From NCBI GenBank assembly GCA_003562535.1, contig PWUP01000026.1, positions 1 to 6,468 of the forward strand: a stretch of 6,468 nucleotides of DNA, in the 5' to 3' direction. The position numbers and the translations under genes were made by a program. Below are positions 1 through 6,126 of this stretch, piece after piece (position 1 is the stretch's first letter; each line of letters opens with the position of its first letter). Below the pieces are notes generated by a model. That model ran no database searches and was not told where the DNA came from. It saw nothing but the letters and a program-made list of their open reading frames with translations. The DNA comes from Gammaproteobacteria bacterium. GTDB taxonomy: Bacteria > Pseudomonadota > Gammaproteobacteria > Competibacterales > Competibacteraceae.

Positions 1-313
1 ATTCAGGAGAGCCGGTATGCGGATCAAAAGCGCGGTGCAATAATTTATCCGGTGCCGCCAGCGGTGCAGAAGCCTGGTGCAATTGCAAACCACCGGCGCG
101 GCGAGCGGCAATATAACCGACGAATTTAGGACTGCCGAAGATCAAAAACAACGGCACGGTAATATACGGCAAAAACACCAGCGATAGCAGCCAGGCAATC
201 GTACCCTGCGAGGTGCGGCCATACATCAGCACATGAAAACCCGCCAGCAACCCCATCAGATGCATGCCGGTAATGGCAAAGGCGAGTACATGTTCGGTTA
301 AAAATTGCAGCAT
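1..313 (-). CDS. cls: Cardiolipin synthase, N-terminal part (cut by window edge)
   Basis: Only the first 104 codons are inside the window; the gene continues past the left edge on the minus strand. The start ATG at 313-311 is preceded in frame by a TAG four codons upstream, so no earlier start is possible. The translation begins MLQFLTEHVLAF and has two hydrophobic segments, at about residues 8-30 and 40-60. Between and after them comes the pattern RTSQGTIAWLLSLVFLPYI, then a FGSPKFVGYIAARR stretch. This is the phospholipase D nuclease N-terminal (PLDc_N) membrane anchor of bacterial cardiolipin synthases, which join two phosphatidylglycerol molecules (or related donors) at the inner membrane. 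The two catalytic HKD motifs that would confirm the family lie outside the window. The Shine-Dalgarno is weak. Another PLD-family membrane phosphatidyltransferase is the only serious alternative. Confidence 0.85.
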   Translation of the reverse strand, partial: MLQFLTEHVLAFAITGMHLMGLLAGFHVLMYGRTSQGTIAWLLSLVFLPYITVPLFLIFGSPKFVGYIAARRAGGLQLHQASAPLAAPDKLLHRAFDPHTGSPE

Positions 314-455
314 GGTGTCGAGCTAAACCTTGAGTAGGTCAAACCATGCGTCATTCTAGCCGGTTTTGCTGCCTAATTTGGCGATTATTGGAATAATTTA
401 ACGTTGCAGTGCGCATATAGCCGTTCGCCCTGATCACCGGACCCTTGATCATCGT
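314..455. other. Spacer between cls and rph (both minus strand)
   Basis: These 142 bases hold no recognisable gene. On the minus strand a TAGAAT hexamer (358-353) lies about 40 bases before the cls start and could be a -10 box, but no good -35 sits at 16-18 bases, so this is weak. Near the rph end, TGATCA occurs at 431-436 and 446-451. The two copies can pair across a 9-base loop just after the rph stop, but no T-run follows, so it does not qualify as a classical intrinsic terminator. It remains open whether cls is cotranscribed with rph or has its own promoter. Confidence 0.4.
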
Positions 456-1193
456 TCAGTCCCCCGCATGATCCGAGGTCAATTTCAAGGCTTGGCGTTG
501 GGCGACCAAAAGTTGAGCCACGCCGGTTCGCCCTAATTCCAGCAAGGTGAGTAATTCCTCATGGCGAAAGGCATGACCTTCAGCGGTGCCTTGGAGTTCG
601 ACGTAGGCGCCAGCATCGTTGATCACCAGATTCATATCGGTTTCGGCTTCTGAGTCCTCGGCATAGTCCAGATCAAGCACCGCTTGACCGCGATAAATGC
701 CGACAGAAATCGCTGCGATTTGCCCATGCAGAGGATTTTTTTTGATCTTTTTGTGTTTAATCAATGTCCGCACGGCTTCGGCCAAGGCGACAAACCCCCC
801 GGTAATGGCGGCGGTGCGGGTGCCGCCATCCGCTTGCATAACATCACAATCCAGGGTAATGGTGCGCTCACCCAAGGCCGCCAGATCCACGACTGAGCGC
901 AGCGATCGCCCGATTAAGCGTTGAATTTCTAGGGTGCGCCCGCCCTGCTTGCCACGGCTGGCTTCACGCGGACTGCGGGTATGGGTGGCTCGGGGCAACA
1001 TGCCGTATTCGGCGGTTACCCAACCTTGTTTGCTGCCTTTGAGAAAGGGAGGTACCCGTTCCTCAACGCTGGCGGTACACAGCACTCGCGTATCACCAAA
1101 GGCCACCAGCACAGAACCTTCAGCATGTTTGGTGTAAGCGGTCATCATTTGGACAGGGCGCAGTTGATCACAAGCGCGGCCACTTGGGCGCAT
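456..1193 (-). CDS. rph: Ribonuclease PH
   Basis: RNase PH is a phosphate-dependent 3'-5' exoribonuclease that trims tRNA precursors and structured RNAs in the cytoplasm, working as a ring of six subunits. The product is 245 residues, against about 238 in E. coli. The reading frame is open further upstream, to 1364, but the family's N-terminus MRPSGRACDQLRP starts at the ATG at 1193-1191. A GAAGGAAAC Shine-Dalgarno lies about six bases before it, so this start is preferred. Other family signatures follow in order: YTKHAEGSVLVAFGDTRVLC, the WVTAEYGMLPRATHTR loop, GKQGGRTLEIQRLIGRSLR, LDCDVMQADGGTRTAAITG (phosphate-binding arginine region), and AETDMNLV with the conserved acidic residues. It appears intact. 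It is divergent from yicC, a common arrangement in gammaproteobacteria. An oddity is a lysine-rich stretch (KHKKIKKN) encoded partly by a run of eight A. Confidence 0.97.
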   Translation of the reverse strand: MRPSGRACDQLRPVQMMTAYTKHAEGSVLVAFGDTRVLCTASVEERVPPFLKGSKQGWVTAEYGMLPRATHTRSPREASRGKQGGRTLEIQRLIGRSLRSVVDLAALGERTITLDCDVMQADGGTRTAAITGGFVALAEAVRTLIKHKKIKKNPLHGQIAAISVGIYRGQAVLDLDYAEDSEAETDMNLVINDAGAYVELQGTAEGHAFRHEELLTLLELGRTGVAQLLVAQRQALKLTSDHAGD

Positions 1194-1221
1194 ACCGTTT
1201 CCTTCGCATCGTTGGTTAACA

Positions 1222-1238
1222 AGGCAGGCAGTATAGCA
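1222..1238 (-). promoter_or_regulatory. Putative extended -10 promoter of rph
   Basis: Read on the minus strand, the sequence is TGC followed by TATACT (1235-1230). This is a TGn extended -10 element with five of six matches to TATAAT. No recognisable -35 lies 16-18 bases upstream, where the strand is C-rich, which fits an extended -10 promoter. Transcription would start near 1222 and give a leader of about 29 bases containing the rph Shine-Dalgarno. This is inferred from sequence only. Confidence 0.55.
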
Positions 1239-1293
1239 AACACCGTGGCTTGGGGGGCCATGACTTTCGCCACCAGAGTGATCGGTATACCAT

Positions 1294-1306
1294 GCAGTTT
1301 TACTGC
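1294..1306 (+). repeat. Short inverted repeat in the yicC leader
   Basis: GCAGT (1294-1298) and ACTGC (1302-1306) form a perfect 5-bp inverted repeat with a TTT loop, ending 17 bases before the chosen yicC start. A TATACC hexamer at 1286-1291 just upstream could be a poor -10 for yicC, but then the hairpin would sit at the transcript's 5' end. The repeat is short and may be chance. Confidence 0.3.
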
Positions 1307-1323
1307 CAATGAGTGATCTGACG

Positions 1324-2187
1324 ATGTTGAGCATGACGGCCTTTGCCCGCAGTGAGCGGCTCACCGAATGGGGTACGTTAAGCTGGGAGTTGCGCTCGGT
1401 AAATCACCGCTATCTTGAACCCTCATTGCGCCTGCCCGAGGCGTTGCGGGTGCTTGAACCCAAGGTACGCGAACGCTTAAGCGCTCGTCTGGATCGGGGT
1501 AAACTGGACGGCACACTCAAATTTCACGCCGGTGAGCGTGCCGTAACCACAGTGAGTTTGAATCGCCCCTTGGCTGAACGGCTACTGGCTGTGGCTCAGG
1601 AGCTGCAATCCTTGACCCCCCAATCTACCCCGGTGCCTCTGGCGGATATTTTGCGCTGGCCGGGCGTGGTCAGCGAACCGGAGCCGGACACTGGCCCGCT
1701 ATTGGCCGAAGCCTTAGCCGGATTAGATACCGCTTTAGATGATTTAATCGCTACTCGTCAGCGCGAAGGCCAGCGCATCCAGCAGTTGCTTGAACAACGC
1801 TGTACAACCATGGCCGATATCGTGGCGCAGATACGGCAGCGGCGTCCTGAAGTTTTGGCCTACCAGCGTGAAAAACTATTGACTCGTTTAGCCGATCTCA
1901 AGGTTGAAGCCGAGCCGAGCCGTTTAGAGCAAGAACTGGCCTTGGCTGCACAGCGGTTAGACGTTGATGAGGAGTTGGATCGGCTGGATGGGCATCTCAA
2001 TGAAGTTCTAGCGGTCTTGCAGCGCCGCGAACCGATTGGGCGGCGCTTGGATTTTCTGATGCAGGAGTTAAACCGCGAAGCCAATACCTTAGCGTCTAAG
2101 TCAGCCGATGCCGATACCACTCGCGCTGCGGTTGATCTCAAAGTGTTGATTGAACAAATGCGCGAGCAGGTGCAAAATATTGAGTAA
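1324..2187 (+). CDS. yicC: YicC family endoribonuclease
   Basis: YicC proteins are endoribonucleases. The E. coli member promotes turnover of the small RNA RyhB and the Bacillus relative YloC cuts RNA in vitro (family knowledge). From the ATG at 1324 the product is 287 residues, the same length as I recall for E. coli YicC, and it begins MLSMTAFAR, matching the family's MxxSMTAFAR opening. An in-frame ATG at 1309 would add five residues (MSDLT) that the family lacks, so it is not preferred. Neither start has a strong Shine-Dalgarno; GAGTG lies about eight bases before 1324. The YicC-like N-terminal domain covers about residues 2-155, including WELRSVNHRYLEP and RLDRGKLDGTL. The C-terminal DUF1732 domain carries EELDRLDGHLNEV, RRLDFLMQELNREANTLASK and DLKVLIEQMREQVQN. 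A charged, probably coiled helical region lies between them. It is divergent from rph and convergent, with an 11-bp gap, on the ligase gene. Confidence 0.95.
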   Translation: MLSMTAFARSERLTEWGTLSWELRSVNHRYLEPSLRLPEALRVLEPKVRERLSARLDRGKLDGTLKFHAGERAVTTVSLNRPLAERLLAVAQELQSLTPQSTPVPLADILRWPGVVSEPEPDTGPLLAEALAGLDTALDDLIATRQREGQRIQQLLEQRCTTMADIVAQIRQRRPEVLAYQREKLLTRLADLKVEAEPSRLEQELALAAQRLDVDEELDRLDGHLNEVLAVLQRREPIGRRLDFLMQELNREANTLASKSADADTTRAAVDLKVLIEQMREQVQNIE

Positions 2188-2198
2188 TCCCAAGGCGC

Positions 2199-3347
2199 TT
2201 AGCGAATCCCCACAACCGTCTCCGCAATCAGATTATCCACCACCGCAGTCAGGGCTTCTTGGCGTGACGCCCCTTGGCTGAGAGCCTGATTGTAGGTGCG
2301 GACTTGCCGATGGGCGCTAGTGCCCCGTTGCAAAATAGTGCGGGCATGCTCCAGCTCTTTGACACAACCAAAAAATTCGGCATCTTCACGCAGAAATCCG
2401 AGAATTTCTTCTAACAAATCAGGGTACGCTACAACCTGACCTAAACCAAAATCCACCAAGCCTTCATCAAAACCATAGCGCTGGGCGCGCCAACGGTTTT
2501 CATTGACCAGCATGCGCGCGTAGGTGCGCCAGCGCTGATTATTGCGCCGTAAGCGGTAGAGCATACGCAAGACACAACGGTACATCGCGGCAATGCACAG
2601 CGTATCGTCCATATAGGTGCAGACATCGGCGATACGCATTTCTAGGGTGGGATAACGCACTGAGGGACGCACATCCCACCAGATTTTGCTGGCATCTTCC
2701 AGCAAACCGGCATCTACCAAAACCTGGACATGGCGTTCGTATTCACCGTGTGAGTCAAAATAATCGGGCAATCCGGTGCGGGGCAGTTCATTAAACACGC
2801 ACAAACGATACGACTTCAGGCCGAGATTTTCCCCACCCCAGAACGGTGATGAGGTGCTCAGTGCGAGTAAATGCGGTAGAAAATACACCACCTGATTCAT
2901 CAAATCGACGCGCAGATTTTCATCCTCAATTGCCACATGAACGTGCATACCGCAGATCAATAATCGCCGCACGACCCCCTGTAAATCTTGAGCCAGCATT
3001 GAGTAGCGATCTTTTTCAGTATGCCGCTGCGCCCGCCAGTCAGTGAAGGGGTGGGTCGATGCAGCAATGGGGGCTAAACCATGCCCACTGGCTACATCAG
3101 CAACCGTGGCGCGTAATTGCGCTAAATCCGCACGGGCACCACTGAGGGTATTGTGTACATCGGTGCCGATTTCAATCTGTGAACGCAGAAACTCAGGGCT
3201 GAAACGCCCGGCTAGGCGTGCTTCGCATTCTTCCAGCATGGTTTGCGGTTGCTCGGCCAAAGCCCGCGTTTCGCATGAAACCAATAAGTATTCTTCTTCA
3301 ATACCGACCGTAAAGCTCGGCTCTTTATATGTACCGATCGCAGCCAT
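2199..3347 (-). CDS. ybdK: YbdK-type carboxylate-amine ligase (GCS2 family)
   Basis: This is a member of the glutamate-cysteine ligase type 2 / YbdK family, ATP-dependent enzymes that join a carboxylate (often glutamate gamma-carboxyl) to an amine. E. coli YbdK has only weak gamma-glutamylcysteine ligase activity and its true substrate is unsettled, so no substrate is assigned here. From the ATG at 3347-3345 the product is 382 residues, against about 372 for YbdK. Visible family motifs are GIEEEYLLV (15-23, metal/ATP-binding acidic cluster), SQIEIGT (56-62), STHPF (97-101), CGMHVHV (132-138), YRLCVFNELPRTGLPDYF, and then DVRPSVRYPTLEMRIADV and NENRWRAQRYG. The frame extends nine codons further upstream, overlapping the previous gene. 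The chosen start is preferred because GGTGGAG lies about ten bases before it and it falls one base after the upstream TGA (TGA-G-ATG), a translational-coupling arrangement. No terminator is evident in the 11 bp before yicC's end. Confidence 0.92.
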   Translation of the reverse strand: MAAIGTYKEPSFTVGIEEEYLLVSCETRALAEQPQTMLEECEARLAGRFSPEFLRSQIEIGTDVHNTLSGARADLAQLRATVADVASGHGLAPIAASTHPFTDWRAQRHTEKDRYSMLAQDLQGVVRRLLICGMHVHVAIEDENLRVDLMNQVVYFLPHLLALSTSSPFWGGENLGLKSYRLCVFNELPRTGLPDYFDSHGEYERHVQVLVDAGLLEDASKIWWDVRPSVRYPTLEMRIADVCTYMDDTLCIAAMYRCVLRMLYRLRRNNQRWRTYARMLVNENRWRAQRYGFDEGLVDFGLGQVVAYPDLLEEILGFLREDAEFFGCVKELEHARTILQRGTSAHRQVRTYNQALSQGASRQEALTAVVDNLIAETVVGIR

Positions 3348-3348
3348 C

Positions 3349-4128
3349 TCAGTAATGCTCCACCTGGTGCACACTTGCGTTAGATAATACCGCTTCTAGG
3401 GCATCGCCGATAATCACCGCCCAGTGAGCCTGACCGTCTGGATCGGCAATCAAATCTTGGCGGATTTCTAAGGCAACATGGGGAAGTCCGGCAGCCCCAG
3501 CATGACGATCCACCGTGAAGCCGATCTCACGCCCTGAGTACGGCTCATTATCGCCAATGACTAAATCCGGATGGCGGTCGTGCAACCAACGCAACAGGGG
3601 TTGGGCGATACGCGGGTCATGATTCCAGAGCACACCGACATGCCAAGGCCGGTTCAATCCACTAAAGCAGGGTGTAAAACTGTGCAGAGAAATTACCGCC
3701 GGTGCTGGCCCATGACGCCATAATTGTGCGAGGGTTTGCGTGACCGCATGGTGATAAGGCCAGAAGAACGCCTCTAAACGGAATGCCGCCTCTTGATCGC
3801 TAATGGCTTGATTGCCCGGAATGATAACCCCATCACTGATTGGAATAATGGAGGTAGGATCTCCAGGCTGGCGGTTGCAATCGATCAGCAGACGTGAATA
3901 CCCCGACAATACTGCTGGACAGTTAAACCGCTGGGCGAGCAACCGGGTTAGGGCCTCTGTACCAATATCGTAGGCAATATGCTGTTGTAGAGCCGAATCT
4001 GGCAGTCCAAGCTGGGCGTATTCGCTGGGCATGCGTGGCGTAGCGTGATCGCACAACAACAACACTGGGGTGCGCCCCTCAGCGTTAATGACTTCATAGG
4101 GCGTATCAAGGGTTATTTGCGGTTTCAT
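3349..4128 (-). CDS. N-formylglutamate amidohydrolase-like metal-dependent hydrolase
   Basis: The protein belongs to the N-formylglutamate amidohydrolase family (PF05013, apparently the COG3931-type branch), zinc-dependent amide hydrolases related to carboxypeptidases. Classical HutG acts in histidine breakdown, but no hut gene is nearby and this branch is of unknown substrate. From the ATG at 4128 it has 259 residues, a normal family length. Visible motifs are YEVINAEGRTPVLLLCDHA (11-29, with H28 a likely metal ligand), YDIGTEAL, YSRLLIDCNRQPGDPTSI, WPYHHAV, VISLHSFTP (H149 a likely catalytic or metal residue), HVGVLWNHD and IGFTVDRHAGAAGLPHVALEIRQ. The open frame continues to a GTG at 4218, giving 30 extra residues that do not resemble the family. 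The shorter start is preferred although its Shine-Dalgarno is poor and a GGGTT/AACCC inverted repeat sits right before it. It is the first gene of an operon with the YbdK-type ligase, suggesting linked amide formation and cleavage. Confidence 0.9.
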   Translation of the reverse strand: MKPQITLDTPYEVINAEGRTPVLLLCDHATPRMPSEYAQLGLPDSALQQHIAYDIGTEALTRLLAQRFNCPAVLSGYSRLLIDCNRQPGDPTSIIPISDGVIIPGNQAISDQEAAFRLEAFFWPYHHAVTQTLAQLWRHGPAPAVISLHSFTPCFSGLNRPWHVGVLWNHDPRIAQPLLRWLHDRHPDLVIGDNEPYSGREIGFTVDRHAGAAGLPHVALEIRQDLIADPDGQAHWAVIIGDALEAVLSNASVHQVEHY

Positions 4129-4129
4129 C

Positions 4130-4147
4130 GGGTTGCGCGAGAAACCC
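4130..4147 (-). repeat. Inverted repeat just before the hydrolase start
   Basis: On the minus strand GGGTT (4147-4143) and AACCC (4134-4130) flank an 8-base loop and end one base before the preferred ATG. In the mRNA this small hairpin would abut the start codon, where a Shine-Dalgarno is otherwise missing. It could reduce initiation, or it may be incidental. Confidence 0.3.
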
Positions 4148-4218
4148 CGCCCTGTGGAGAGAAAGTAAGCGGCAATAACATTTCGGTGTTGGCGTCCGGT
4201 TAGCGGTGAATAAGGCAC

Positions 4219-4235
4219 CCCTGACTTTAGCAGGG
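4219..4235. repeat. Inverted repeat CCCTG-N7-CAGGG
   Basis: CCCTG (4219-4223) and CAGGG (4231-4235) form a perfect 5-bp inverted repeat with a 7-base spacer. It lies a few bases inside the predicted transcript start of the hydrolase-ligase operon, a position where a repressor site would block transcription or a 5' hairpin would form. It is short, so chance cannot be excluded. Confidence 0.3.
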
Positions 4236-4240
4236 ACAGC

Positions 4241-4253
4241 AGTTAATATTATA
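4241..4253 (-). promoter_or_regulatory. Putative promoter -10 of the hydrolase-ligase operon
   Basis: The minus strand reads TATAAT exactly at 4253-4248, in an AT-rich stretch between two divergent transcription units. The hexamer 17 bases upstream is TGTAAT (4276-4271), a poor -35, so the promoter may depend on an activator. Transcription would begin near 4241, giving a leader of about 113 bases before the preferred hydrolase ATG at 4128. Confidence 0.5.
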
Positions 4254-4265
4254 CTTACATCGAAC

Positions 4266-4353
4266 GGTTAATTACAGGCTCAGTTGTGCTCAACGTCTGG
4301 TTAGGATGGCGCAAACCTGCGATTCTTGATTTCTGGTTAAGTGGCGATTAACC
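4266..4353. promoter_or_regulatory. GGTTA repeat cluster and palindrome upstream of ddl
   Basis: GGTTA occurs at 4266-4270, 4299-4303 and 4335-4339 on the plus strand, and inverted as TTAACC at 4348-4353. The last two form a perfect palindrome, GGTTAA-N7-TTAACC (4335-4353). The starts of the three direct copies are 33 and 36 bases apart, close to whole helical turns. TTAACC can also be read as a four-of-six -35 with TAATCT (4372-4377) as a weak -10 for ddl, 18 bases away. Together this resembles an operator region, but no regulator is known. Confidence 0.35.
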
Positions 4354-4399
4354 TGCTACAGTCGTTAGTCTTAATCTAAGGGTTGGTAAAAGGGTGGAA

Positions 4400-5503
4400 A
4401 TGGATCGTCAGAAATTACGGGTTGGGGTGTTGTTTGGAGGGCGCTCCTGCGAACACCAAGTGTCGTTAATGTCCGCACGTTCCGTGATGGATGCTATCGA
4501 TCAGCACCGCTTTGAAATTGTGCCGATTGGTATCACCCAAGACGGTCATTGGGTGCATGTGGCCGATACCACGGGTCTCACCGATGACCAGCCCCTATCC
4601 GCCCAAGCAGGTCAGGCTGTCAGCCTATCACCGGAACCGGGCGTGCAGGGTGTGCGGCTGATCTCCACGGATACCCTCATCCCGCTGGATGTGGTCTTTC
4701 CACTGATTCATGGCACTTATGGCGAAGACGGTACGTTGCAAGGACTGCTAGAACTGGCCGATATCCCTTACGTCGGCGCCGGTGTGCTCGGGTCGGCTGT
4801 GGGTATGGACAAAGCTATGATGAAAGCATTATTTGCCCACGCGGGTCTCCCCCAAGCGCCCTATCGAGTGGTTTTGCGCCGTGATTGGCAAAACAACCCA
4901 CACGCAGTGCAAACGCTGTGCGAACAGGCGTTGAACTATCCGCTGTTTATCAAACCCGCCAATCTCGGCTCCAGTGTCGGTATCAGCAAGGTTAACAGGG
5001 GCGATGAGTTTACGGCGGCCATGGATCAGGCCGCCCAGTATGATCGCAAGCTGATTGTAGAGCAAAGCATCGAGAATGCGCACGAAATAGAGATTTCAGT
5101 GCTGGGCAATGATCAACCCCAAGTCTCGGTTCCTGGTGAGATCATCCCATGCCATGCCTTTTACGACTATGCGGCGAAATATCTGGCCGGAGAATCTAAG
5201 CTACTGATACCTGCACCGTTACCCGAATCAGTGATCTCTCGCTTACAAGATCATGCGCTGCGTGCCTTTCAAGCCCTTGATGGTGCCGGTTTAGCTCGGA
5301 TTGATTGTTTAGTTACACGGTCAGAGCATGAAATTTTTCTCATTGAAGCCAATACCTTGCCTGGATTTACCGCCATCAGCATGTACCCTAAGCTGTGGGC
5401 AGCATCTGGTTTGGCTTATACGCCCTTGATTGAACGCCTGATCGAGTTGGCCTTAGAACGCCACCAAGAAAAACAGCACAATCAGACTCGGTTTTTACCA
5501 TGA
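4400..5503 (+). CDS. ddl: D-alanine--D-alanine ligase (DdlA type)
   Basis: Ddl is an ATP-grasp enzyme that joins two D-alanines in the cytoplasm to make the dipeptide end of the peptidoglycan stem. The product has 367 residues from the ATG at 4400, close to the 364 of E. coli DdlA and longer than DdlB (about 306). A GTG at 4394 would add two residues; the ATG is preferred because AGGGTGG lies directly upstream at good spacing. Seen in order: VGVLFGGRSCEHQVSL, HGTYGEDG (104-111), KPANLGSSVG (185-194, ATP-binding), FYDYAAKY (254-261, the omega-loop tyrosine type of D-Ala-D-Ala enzymes rather than the VanA-type D-lactate ligases), D302, and E316/N318 in EANTLPGFT as magnesium ligands. The tail MYPKLWAASGLAYTPLIERLIELALERH is strongly DdlA-like. 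The gene is outside any mur-fts cluster. Its TGA overlaps the gmk ATG by four bases, so the two are probably cotranscribed and coupled. Confidence 0.96.
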   Translation: MDRQKLRVGVLFGGRSCEHQVSLMSARSVMDAIDQHRFEIVPIGITQDGHWVHVADTTGLTDDQPLSAQAGQAVSLSPEPGVQGVRLISTDTLIPLDVVFPLIHGTYGEDGTLQGLLELADIPYVGAGVLGSAVGMDKAMMKALFAHAGLPQAPYRVVLRRDWQNNPHAVQTLCEQALNYPLFIKPANLGSSVGISKVNRGDEFTAAMDQAAQYDRKLIVEQSIENAHEIEISVLGNDQPQVSVPGEIIPCHAFYDYAAKYLAGESKLLIPAPLPESVISRLQDHALRAFQALDGAGLARIDCLVTRSEHEIFLIEANTLPGFTAISMYPKLWAASGLAYTPLIERLIELALERHQEKQHNQTRFLP

Positions 5504-6126
5504 GCACTCCGACCTCTACGGGGTATTTATATGTGATATCGGCACCCTCCGGCGCGGGCAAGACCAGCTTAGTCCAGCGGTTATTAGCGGAGCTGCCACA
5601 GGTCAGCGTATCCGTTTCGCATACGACGCGCTCACCGCGACCGGGCGAAGTTGACGGTAAAGACTATCATTTTGTCGATCACGCCCAGTTTGAACAACGC
5701 ATAGCCGCAGGCGAATTCCTCGAATACGCTCAGGTCTTTGACCATTATTACGGTACCAGCCGTACCACAGTGAGTGCGCATCTTGACCGGGGGGATGATG
5801 TAATTCTGGAAATCGATTGGCAGGGTGCTCGTCAAGTCCGCAGCCAGTTTTCTGGCGTTCAAGGGGTATTTATTCTCCCCCCCAGCTTAGCGGCATTGGA
5901 TCAACGCTTGCGCAGCCGTGGCCAAGACACACCCGAGGTGATCGAACAGCGAATGCGCCAAGCTCTAGCGGAGATGAGTCACTATGATGAGTTTGATTAT
6001 TTAATTATTAACGATGACTTTAATACCAGTCTTGCTGCCTTACGCAGCGTGTTTATCGCCAACCGTCAACGTTTAGTCGCCCAGCGCCACCGGTACAGTG
6101 ATTTGCTCGTGCAACTGTTGTCTTAA
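5500..6126 (+). CDS. gmk: Guanylate kinase
   Basis: Guanylate kinase phosphorylates GMP (and dGMP) with ATP to GDP, a required step for GTP, dGTP and (p)ppGpp supply. The product has 208 residues, against 207 in E. coli, and is collinear with it. The P-loop is SAPSGAGKTS (14-23) and the GMP-binding region is VSVSHTTRSPRPGEVDGKDYHF. EFLEYAQVFDHYYGTS, LEIDWQGARQVR and the lid-region IFILPPS-type segment with LRSRGQD follow, and MSHYDEFDYLIINDDF comes before the C-terminal helix. The start ATG is inside ATGA, which carries the ddl stop. No Shine-Dalgarno is visible in front, so translation probably depends on ribosomes finishing ddl. The gene is intact. Confidence 0.97.
   Translation: MSTPTSTGYLYVISAPSGAGKTSLVQRLLAELPQVSVSVSHTTRSPRPGEVDGKDYHFVDHAQFEQRIAAGEFLEYAQVFDHYYGTSRTTVSAHLDRGDDVILEIDWQGARQVRSQFSGVQGVFILPPSLAALDQRLRSRGQDTPEVIEQRMRQALAEMSHYDEFDYLIINDDFNTSLAALRSVFIANRQRLVAQRHRYSDLLVQLLS

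Noticed and set aside
431..451. Intrinsic terminator after rph from the TGATCA pair
   Set aside because: The stem is short and AT-rich and no T-run follows on the minus strand.
1194..1364. Extended N-terminus of RNase PH (57 more residues) or a regulatory fusion
   Set aside because: The family start MRPSGR with a good Shine-Dalgarno is at 1193; the extension overlaps the yicC start and its residues resemble no domain.
2188..2204. Bidirectional terminator between yicC and the ligase gene
   Set aside because: Only an 11-base gap and a tiny CGC-TTA-GCG palindrome are present, with no T-runs.
3043..3387. Open frames on the plus strand inside the ligase gene, and similar frames antisense to rph, ddl and gmk
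   Set aside because: They lie fully across well-conserved genes, show no family resemblance or ribosome sites, and are best read as shadows.
5330..5375. Altered magnesium-binding motif in Ddl (isoleucine before EANTLPGFT instead of the asparagine of DdlA's NEIN)
   Set aside because: DdlB-type enzymes also have E-A-N here, and the metal-binding acid and asparagine are kept, so it is normal variation.
4400..5503. Ddl as a third member of the amidoligase system, or a vancomycin-type D-Ala-D-Lac ligase
   Set aside because: It is on the opposite strand, matches DdlA through its full length and has the tyrosine-type omega loop of ordinary D-Ala-D-Ala ligases.
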